Positions 13,807 to 18,592 of a stretch of 18,592 nucleotides of DNA are shown in pieces; the stretch's first letter is position 1, and every line of letters starts with the position of its first letter. Made by a program: the position numbers and the translations under genes. Where the stretch lies: contig URVZ01000030.1 of NCBI GenBank assembly GCA_900551365.1, forward strand, positions 1 to 18,592. Direction: 5' to 3'. The notes under the pieces were generated by a model. The model did no database searches, was not told where the DNA came from, and saw only the letters and a program-made list of their open reading frames with translations. The stretch comes from an uncultured Collinsella sp. Lineage in GTDB: Bacteria > Actinomycetota > Coriobacteriia > Coriobacteriales > Coriobacteriaceae.

Positions 13807-14226
13807 TTGCATGAATTAGGGATTGTGTATCACATCATTCGCGATGTTGAGAATGTGGCGCGTGCTCATGGCGTGCGTCGCGTTTCGAGCGTCACGCTGC
13901 TGCTGGGCGAGGTCTCGGGCGTCGTCCCCGATCTACTACTCGACGCTTGGCGCTGGGCGGCGGATAAAAAGCCTATCACGCAGGGTGCGGAGCTTATTGT
14001 GGAGCCTGTCGAGGCCGTGACGCATTGCGAGGCGTGCGGCCGCGACTACGCGACGGTCGAGCACGGCAAGACCTGTCCCCAGTGCGGTAGCGGCGAGACA
14101 TACCTGCTGCAGGGCCAAGAGGTCATGATCAAACAGATCGAGACCCCCGACGAGGACCCGGCAGACACTGTTCCCGATGACCCTTCCGACGCCGTCGACG
14201 CCGCCAACCCACTCCACATCGCCTAA
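13807..14226 (+). CDS. hypA: HypA-type nickel metallochaperone, extended C-terminus
   Basis: HypA delivers nickel to [NiFe]-hydrogenase maturation. The start is TTG at 13807: AAAGGG lies seven bases upstream, and initiation there gives MHELGIVYHII, placing the nickel-binding His at residue 2 and Glu at residue 3 as the family requires. The 139 residues include the zinc site C74-x2-C77 and C90-x2-C93 and the VSGVVPDLLLDAW segment. HypA is usually about 115 residues; the last 25 here (DEDPADTVPDDPSDAVDAA) are an acidic extension. There is no hypB, hypC or hydrogenase gene in the window. It follows the oxidoreductase by 96 bp and may be co-transcribed with it. Confidence in the family is good; its target is open. 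Confidence 0.85.
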   Translation: MHELGIVYHIIRDVENVARAHGVRRVSSVTLLLGEVSGVVPDLLLDAWRWAADKKPITQGAELIVEPVEAVTHCEACGRDYATVEHGKTCPQCGSGETYLLQGQEVMIKQIETPDEDPADTVPDDPSDAVDAANPLHIA

Positions 14227-14563
14227 CATCCAATGACTACATGGGCTAGAGTTCTAAACATATTTGCTTCGGTTAGTCAAGTCATGTCTGTTTAAACAAA
14301 ATGGTGGCACGCAGACGCATTGGGATCCACCTAAAAGCGGTCTTAACGAACAGTGCACCTTTATATGTCTTTGAAAGCAATCAGCAAATCACGTTTTAGC
14401 AGGCAATAAGCTGTAAACCGGCAACGTAATCAATTTGTAACAAACTTAGACGTTTAAACAAATAATCCAACCTTTTGCGAATTTAGCTATAATTCCACAA
14501 TCCAAACAGGTATACTCCTTTCATGTCGTGTAGGAAATACGTAGACAAAAAGGAGGTTATGTG
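14227..14563 (+). promoter_or_regulatory. AT-rich leader and promoter region of the PTS operon
   Basis: No gene was seen in these 337 bases. A perfect -10 hexamer TATAAT lies at 14488-14493, about 70 bp before the PTS start, without a convincing -35. The 8-bp palindrome GTTTAAAC occurs at 14290-14297 and 14452-14459, each time followed by AAA, and could be part of a regulatory site. There is no clear cre box, sigma-54 site, or terminator for the hypA gene. Confidence 0.4.
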
Positions 14564-15553
14564 ATGGTAAGTATTGTTCTTGCTAGCCACGGGGACTTGG
14601 CAGCTGGAATCAAGCAGACGGGCTCGATGGTCTTTGGCGATCAGCCGTCTGTAGCCGTGGTCTCGCTCGAGCCGAGCATGGGCCCCGACGACTTCCGTGC
14701 CAAGGTCGAGGAAGCAGTCGCTTCCTTCGAGGACCAGGAGCAGGTGCTCTTCCTCGTTGATCTGTGGGGCGGTACGCCGTTCAACCAGATCAGCGGGCTC
14801 ATCGAGGGCCACGATTCCTGGGCTATCGTCACCGGTGTCAACCTGCCTATGCTCATCGAGGCATATTCGCAGCGCTTTGACGCAAAGAACACTGCACATG
14901 CGATCGCAAAACATCTCGTGACTGAGGCTAAGGCTGGCGTGCGCGTCAAGCCCGAGTCTCTGGAGCCCGAGGAGAAGAAGCCGGCTGCGGCCGCCGCTGC
15001 TCCTGCAGGCGCCATCCCTCCGGGAACGGTCATCGGCGACGGGCACATCAAGATCGCCCACGTCCGTATCGACACCCGTCTGCTTCATGGTCAGGTGGCC
15101 ACCACGTGGACCAAGCAGATCAACCCCAACCGCATCATCGTGGTTTCCGACGGCGTTGCTCACGACGAGCTCCGCAAGACCATGATCGAGCAGGCTGCCC
15201 CTCCGGGAGTCCATGCCAACGTCGTGCCCATCAAGAAGATGGCCGAGGTCGTCAAGGACACGCGCTTTGGTGACACCAAGGCCATGCTGCTCTTCGAGAA
15301 CCCGCAGGATCTGCTCAAGGCCATCGAGGCCGGCGTCGACATCAAGGAAGTCAACATCGGTTCCATGGCTCACTCCAAGGGCAAGGTCGTCGTCACCAAC
15401 GCCGTCGCTATGGGCGATGACGACGTTAAGACTCTCGAGGCCCTCAAGGCCAAGGGCGTCAAGTTCGAGGTCCGCAAGGTTCCTTCGGATTCCTCCGAGG
15501 ATCTCGACGCCATGTTGAAGAAAGCTAAGGCCGAACTGGCCGCTCAAGCATAG
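14564..15553 (+). CDS. manX: PTS mannose-family EIIAB component
   Basis: A cytoplasmic phosphocarrier that passes phosphate from HPr to the incoming sugar. The 329 residues match the fused IIAB architecture of E. coli ManX (about 323). Residues 1-130 form IIA, with the phosphorylated His9 in SIVLASHGDLAAG and the LVDLWGGTPFNQ motif. A flexible Ala/Pro linker spans about 132-158. IIB follows, starting IKIAHVRIDTRLLHGQV with the second phospho-His at 175 (E. coli uses His10 and His175). The start is the ATG at 14564, seven bases after GGAGG; the GTG just before it is too close. It is the first gene of the operon, 18 bp before IIC. The substrate (mannose, glucose, fructose or amino sugar) cannot be read from sequence. 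Confidence 0.93.
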   Translation: MVSIVLASHGDLAAGIKQTGSMVFGDQPSVAVVSLEPSMGPDDFRAKVEEAVASFEDQEQVLFLVDLWGGTPFNQISGLIEGHDSWAIVTGVNLPMLIEAYSQRFDAKNTAHAIAKHLVTEAKAGVRVKPESLEPEEKKPAAAAAAPAGAIPPGTVIGDGHIKIAHVRIDTRLLHGQVATTWTKQINPNRIIVVSDGVAHDELRKTMIEQAAPPGVHANVVPIKKMAEVVKDTRFGDTKAMLLFENPQDLLKAIEAGVDIKEVNIGSMAHSKGKVVVTNAVAMGDDDVKTLEALKAKGVKFEVRKVPSDSSEDLDAMLKKAKAELAAQA

Positions 15554-15571
15554 TAAAGGAGGGTCCGATAC

Positions 15572-16390
15572 ATGTCTGCAATCACTATTCTGCTTGTTGC
15601 GATTGTCGCGTTGCTTGCCGGTATGGAAGGCATTCTGGATGAGTTCCAGTTCCATCAGCCGCTCGTGGCATGCACGCTTATCGGTCTCGTAACCGGTCAC
15701 CTTCAGGAGGGCATCCTCCTGGGCGGTTCGCTCCAGATGATGGCCCTTGGCTGGGCTAACGTCGGCGCCGCCGTCGCGCCTGACGCCGCCCTGGCCTCGG
15801 TCGCTTCTTCGATCATCATGGTGCTCGCCCTCAACGGTGGCGCCACCGATTCGGCCAAGGCCGTTACCGCCGCTATCGCCGTCGCCGTGCCTCTGTCGGT
15901 CGCTGGTCTGTTCCTGACCATGATCTGCCGTACCCTGGCTACCGCTATCGCTCACGCCATGGACGGTTGCGCCGAGAAGGGCGACTTCGCCGGCATCGAG
16001 CGCTGGCAGTACGCTGCTATCCTCATGCAGGGTCTTCGTATCGCCATCCCGGCAGTGCTTCTGTGCATCATCCCGGCCGAGGCTGTTACCAACGCGCTTA
16101 ACGCTATGCCCGACTGGCTGTCCGGCGGCATGGCTGTCGGCGGCGGCATGGTCGCTTCCGTCGGTTACGCCATGGTCATCAACATGATGGCCACCAAGGA
16201 GACCTGGCCGTTCTTCATCCTCGGCTTTGTCCTTGCTGCCATCCCTCAGCTCACGCTGATCGCCCTTGGCCTCATCGGCATCTCCCTTGCCCTCATCTAC
16301 CTTGGCCTTAAGGATCTGGCCAAGCAGGGTGGCGGCATGGGCGGTGGCTCCGGCGACCCGCTCGGCGACATTCTGAACGATTACGAGTAG
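15572..16390 (+). CDS. manY: PTS mannose-family EIIC component
   Basis: An integral membrane subunit which, with IID, forms the sugar channel. The 272 residues match the family (about 266). It starts at the ATG at 15572 after AAAGGAGG. Hydrophobic helices begin at once (ITILLVAIVALLAGME), and the conserved GILLGGSLQMMALGWANVG and VAPDAALASVASSI stretch (about 47-80), typical of IIC, is present. I count about seven to eight helices. The charged tail ends in DPLGDILNDYE. Its stop codon overlaps the ribosome site of the IID gene, which implies coupled translation. Confidence 0.93.
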   Translation: MSAITILLVAIVALLAGMEGILDEFQFHQPLVACTLIGLVTGHLQEGILLGGSLQMMALGWANVGAAVAPDAALASVASSIIMVLALNGGATDSAKAVTAAIAVAVPLSVAGLFLTMICRTLATAIAHAMDGCAEKGDFAGIERWQYAAILMQGLRIAIPAVLLCIIPAEAVTNALNAMPDWLSGGMAVGGGMVASVGYAMVINMMATKETWPFFILGFVLAAIPQLTLIALGLIGISLALIYLGLKDLAKQGGGMGGGSGDPLGDILNDYE

Positions 16391-16406
16391 GAGGGGAGTG
16401 ATACAT

Positions 16407-17327
16407 ATGGCAGAGAACAAGATTCAGCTCACCAAGGCTGACCGCAAGAAGGTTTGCTTCCGTCATCAGTTCCTTCAGGGCTCGTGGAACTACGAGCGTA
16501 TGCAGAACGGCGGCTGGTGCTTCGCAATGATCCCTGCGATCAAGAAGCTCTACACCAGCAAGGATGACCAGATTGCCGCTCTTAAGCGCCACCTGGAGTT
16601 CTATAACACCCACCCTTATGTTTCCGCCCCCGTCATTGGCGTTACCCTCGCTCTCGAGGAGGAGCGCGCCAACGGTGCTCCGATTGACGACGTCGCCATT
16701 CAGGGCGTCAAGGTCGGTATGATGGGCCCGCTCGCCGGCGTCGGCGACCCCGCCTTCTGGTTCACCCTTCGCCCGATTCTGGGCGCTCTGGGCGCTTCCC
16801 TGGCCCTGTCCGGCAGCATCGCCGGTCCGCTGCTGTTCTTCTTCGCGTGGAACATCATCCGTTACGCCTTCCTGTGGTACACGCAGGAGTTTGGCTACAA
16901 GGTCGGCTCCTCCATCGCCAAGGACCTCTCCGGCGGTCTGATGGGCAAGGTCACCGAGGGTGCTTCCATCCTGGGTATGTTCATCATCGGCGCCCTGGTC
17001 GAGCGCTGGGTGTCCATCTCCTTCACCCCGGTCGTCTCCAAGGTCACGCAGTCTGCTGGCGCCTTTATCGACTGGGCTAACCTGCCCTCCGGTTCTGAGG
17101 GTGTCAAGGAAGCACTGACGATGTACAACTCCATCGGTGCTAACGCCCTTGATCAGGTGAAGGTCACCACGCTTCAGGCCAACCTCGATCAGCTCATCCC
17201 CGGCCTTGCCGCCGTGTGCCTGACCCTGCTGGTCTGCAAGCTCCTCAAGAAGAAGGTCAGCCCGATCGTCATCATCCTGGCTCTCTTCGCCATCGGCATC
17301 ATCGGTCGCGTCTGCGGCTTCATGTAA
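16407..17327 (+). CDS. manZ: PTS mannose-family EIID component
   Basis: The second membrane subunit of the transporter. The 306 residues are slightly longer than E. coli ManZ. The ATG at 16407 is nine bases after GGAGGGGA; an upstream GTG at 16398 abuts that ribosome site and is unlikely. The N-terminal half is soluble and carries the family's FLQGSWNYERMQNGGW and FYNTHPYVSAPVIGVTLALE segments. The core MMGPLAGVGDP motif follows (GPLAGVGD at 107-114), and then hydrophobic stretches including SLALSGSIAGPLLFFFAWN and two C-terminal helices. It is translated right after IIC (16-bp gap) and followed by a hairpin that separates it from the DUF956 gene. Confidence 0.93.
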   Translation: MAENKIQLTKADRKKVCFRHQFLQGSWNYERMQNGGWCFAMIPAIKKLYTSKDDQIAALKRHLEFYNTHPYVSAPVIGVTLALEEERANGAPIDDVAIQGVKVGMMGPLAGVGDPAFWFTLRPILGALGASLALSGSIAGPLLFFFAWNIIRYAFLWYTQEFGYKVGSSIAKDLSGGLMGKVTEGASILGMFIIGALVERWVSISFTPVVSKVTQSAGAFIDWANLPSGSEGVKEALTMYNSIGANALDQVKVTTLQANLDQLIPGLAAVCLTLLVCKLLKKKVSPIVIILALFAIGIIGRVCGFM

Positions 17328-17383
17328 GCACGTTTCGGCTTAAGACCGAGAATTGCTAGGCAAGGGCTTTTGAGCCATTGAAA

Positions 17384-17429
17384 CGGACCGCACCCGGTGG
17401 GTACACTGGATGCGGTCCGATTGTTTTAT
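17384..17429 (+). terminator. Intercistronic hairpin before the DUF956 gene
   Basis: CGGACCGCA (17384-17392) and TGCGGTCCG (17411-17419) form a perfect 9-bp stem with an 18-nt loop, followed by ATTGTTTTATT. This resembles a rho-independent terminator, but it sits only 12 nt before the DUF956 ribosome site. It may therefore act as a leaky terminator or a 3'-end protector that lowers DUF956 relative to the transporter. Confidence 0.6.
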
Positions 17430-17447
17430 TTGGAGGGCGAGGTGCGC

Positions 17448-17846
17448 ATGGCGCAATCTCAGAACAGCACGGTCGATCTGGCAACGCCGGCAACCTGCCT
17501 GATGGGGCTTACCAGCCACGGTAACGTGATGGTGGGCAATAAGGCGTTCGAGTATTACAACGAGCGCAATCCCGAGGATTATATTCAAATCCCGTGGGAC
17601 GAGGTCGACTATATTGCCGCCGAGGTTTTACGCGGCACCAAGAAGATCACGCGTTTTGCCATCTTCACCAAGGACAACGGTCACTTTACGTTTTCGACGC
17701 GCGACGACAAAGAGACGCTTCGTGCTGTCCGCAAGTACGTCGACGAGGATAAGCTCGTGCGTTCGCCCGACTTTATCGACGTAACGACCAAGGGCGCCAA
17801 GAGCATCCCTGCTGCCATCAAAAGCCTCTTTCACAAAGGCGACTAG
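17448..17846 (+). CDS. manO: DUF956 family protein (ManO), PTS-associated
   Basis: A small cytoplasmic protein of 132 residues. DUF956 genes commonly follow mannose-class PTS operons and are thought to be regulatory, though no activity is established. The ATG at 17448 is five bases after GAGG and ten after GGAGGG; a GTG at 17442 is possible. Motifs typical of the family are GLTSHGNVMVGNKAFEYYN near the start, then QIPWDEVDYIAAEV, and ITRFAIFTKDNGHFTFS. It has no membrane helix. The pattern resembles a PH-like beta fold. It is the last gene of the operon, before a strong terminator. Confidence 0.9.
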   Translation: MAQSQNSTVDLATPATCLMGLTSHGNVMVGNKAFEYYNERNPEDYIQIPWDEVDYIAAEVLRGTKKITRFAIFTKDNGHFTFSTRDDKETLRAVRKYVDEDKLVRSPDFIDVTTKGAKSIPAAIKSLFHKGD

Positions 17847-17864
17847 TCGTCTGCGATAGATGGC

Positions 17865-17914
17865 GGAAAATGCATCCCGGAATTCGTTCTCATTCCGGGA
17901 TGCATTTTCCTTTT
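17865..17914 (+). terminator. PTS operon terminator
   Basis: A perfect 19-bp stem: GGAAAATGCATCCCGGAAT at 17865-17883 with its complement at 17892-17910, an 8-nt loop and TTTT. It starts 18 nt after the DUF956 stop codon. The left arm begins with an A-run that could also make it work for transcription from the other side. Confidence 0.92.
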
Positions 17915-17951
17915 GAGCGCCAGTTGGGAAAGCTTGTCCCATTTTTTAGCC

Positions 17952-18540
17952 GGGACTGCGGACAAAAAGTTGGACCGTTGAGGTCCGGAACGGAGTCCGC
18001 ATGGCATACAGTAGGAGAATGGTGGAGAGGGCCAGGGCGCTTCGCGGCGCCGGGCTCACCGTCATGGAGATAACCGAGATACTCGGCGGGCCCGGCAAGA
18101 CGTCCGTCTGGCGCTGGATCAGGGACGTGCGCAAGCCCGCGGGAAGGGCCGGTGGAGGAATGGACCTGCCGCGACTCGTCGGGGACGGCCCCGACTACCC
18201 CGACATCGACCCGGAGGACAAGGACGCCCTGATCGAGCGGCTCAGGCTCGAGAACGCGGTGCTGAGGGCGGTGCAGGACGTTTTAAAAGCCGAGAGCCTC
18301 GACGGGATGTCGAACAGGGAGAAGACCCTGGTGATAGACCGCCTGAGGCCTGCGGGGAAGTGGTCCTTGAGAGAACTCACCGGCTTCTTGAGGATATCGA
18401 GGAGCTCCTATGACTACCAGCGCCGCGCGATCGCCAGGCCGGACCGCCTGGCGCCGCTGAGGGACGTCGTGCGGCGGGTGTTCCTGGAGGACGGCGACGG
18501 CGCGCGCGGCTACCGGTTCGTGGTGCGCAGGCTCCGCTGT
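17952..18540 (+). mobile_element. Truncated IS3-like insertion sequence
   Basis: The left boundary is placed near GGGACTGCGGACAAAAAG (17952-17969), a typical terminal sequence next to a transposase start. Nested inverted segments follow (GGACC/GGTCC at 17972-17986 and GCGGAC/GTCCGC at 17958-18000). The reading frame begins at 18001 and the element breaks off near 18540, early in the OrfB part. No right-hand terminal repeat or target duplication was found. High AGG codon use sets it apart from its neighbours. Confidence 0.6.
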
Positions 18541-18543
18541 TAG
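18001..18543 (+). pseudogene. Truncated IS3-like transposase (OrfA plus start of OrfB)
   Basis: The frame of 180 residues begins at ATG 18001. It has an N-terminal helix-turn-helix (MVERARALRGAGLTVMEITEILGG, then KTSVWRWIRD), a leucine-rich helix (LIERLRLENAVLRAVQDVL) typical of OrfA, and an OrfB-like HTH_21 part (KWSLRELTGFLRISRSSYDY). It ends just after GARGYRFVVRRLR, where intact OrfB proteins continue into the DDE catalytic core. No catalytic D, D or E domain is present, so it cannot transpose by itself. OrfA and OrfB segments lie in one frame, which is unusual for IS3 members that use a frameshift. Confidence 0.75.
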
Positions 18544-18592
18544 CGTCAATATAATTTTCACCATTTCCACCAACGCATTTTCGCCAATCGCG
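18544..18592. other. Sequence past the IS break
   Basis: Only 49 bases remain. They are AT-richer than the IS and hold ATTTTCACCATTTCCACC. On the minus strand a short frame beginning MVKIILTLT runs into the IS, so a gene interrupted or truncated here is possible but cannot be judged from this length. Confidence 0.3.

Noticed and set aside
14305..14325. Sigma-54 promoter for the PTS operon (TGGCAC)
   Set aside because: The -24-like element is present, but no TTGC -12 element lies at the required spacing, and there is no LevR-type activator gene nearby.
14290..14459. Two GTTTAAAC palindromes as a defined operator
   Set aside because: They are only 8 bp and lie in AT-rich DNA, so chance cannot be excluded; noted only in the leader entry.
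18283..18573. Minus-strand frame starting MVEMVKIILTLT
   Set aside because: Most of it is antisense to the transposase; only about ten codons lie outside the IS fragment.

Overview
The window looks like a chromosomal segment of a host-associated Coriobacteriia actinobacterium, most likely Collinsella or a close relative. This is inferred from the high-GC codon use (GCC, GGC, CTC, GAG, CGC), the strong AGGAGG-type ribosome sites, a mannose-class PTS with a DUF956 gene, a DUF5692 membrane protein, large Fe-S/FAD oxidoreductases of anaerobic type, and many short palindromic repeats between genes. No rRNA, tRNA or CRISPR array was seen.

Region 1 (1-2548) is accessory in character. After the tail of an unidentified gene come two divergent genes for small membrane-anchored proteins of unknown function (527-1195 minus, about 1430-2101 plus). 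They sit in a dense field of palindromic repeats of two families. Family A is a 13-bp stem built on ACCACCACAAAGG (four copies). Family B is built on TCTCGATCTGTAACA (five copies). A 144-bp block carrying two B palindromes occurs at 276-419 and again at 2231-2374 in the same orientation, without gaps and about 85% identical by hand count, so it brackets the two-gene cassette.

Region 2 (2549-5587) holds clpB, its strong terminator, a 61-residue Lys-Pro/acidic small protein, and a perfect 26-bp-arm hairpin of a third repeat family. Region 3 (5590-7183) holds a lone AAA/DUF4143 ATPase gene. Its -10 hexamer lies inside a large inverted repeat, and a related half-site lies 32 bp upstream.

Region 4 (7257-8753, minus) encodes a single-pass membrane protein with a long acidic cytoplasmic tail, with a perfect 20-bp tandem repeat in its promoter region. 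Region 5 (9010-14226) is a divergon. A TetR regulator and a nine-TM DUF5692 protein run leftward. A 925-residue multi-Fe-S, FAD/NAD(P) oxidoreductase and a HypA-type protein run rightward. Two 15-bp palindromes of the form TTGAC-N5-GTCAA lie between the two arms and are the likely TetR operators. A regulated membrane/redox module is the best candidate here for a poorly described system.

Region 6 (14564-17846) is a mannose-family PTS operon: a fused IIAB, then IIC, IID and a DUF956 (ManO) gene that is separated by an internal hairpin and ends in a 19-bp perfect terminator stem. It imports and phosphorylates a hexose, probably mannose, glucose or fructose. Region 7 (17952-18592) is a truncated IS3-like insertion sequence: its left end and an OrfA/OrfB-like reading frame that stops abruptly early in the OrfB portion.
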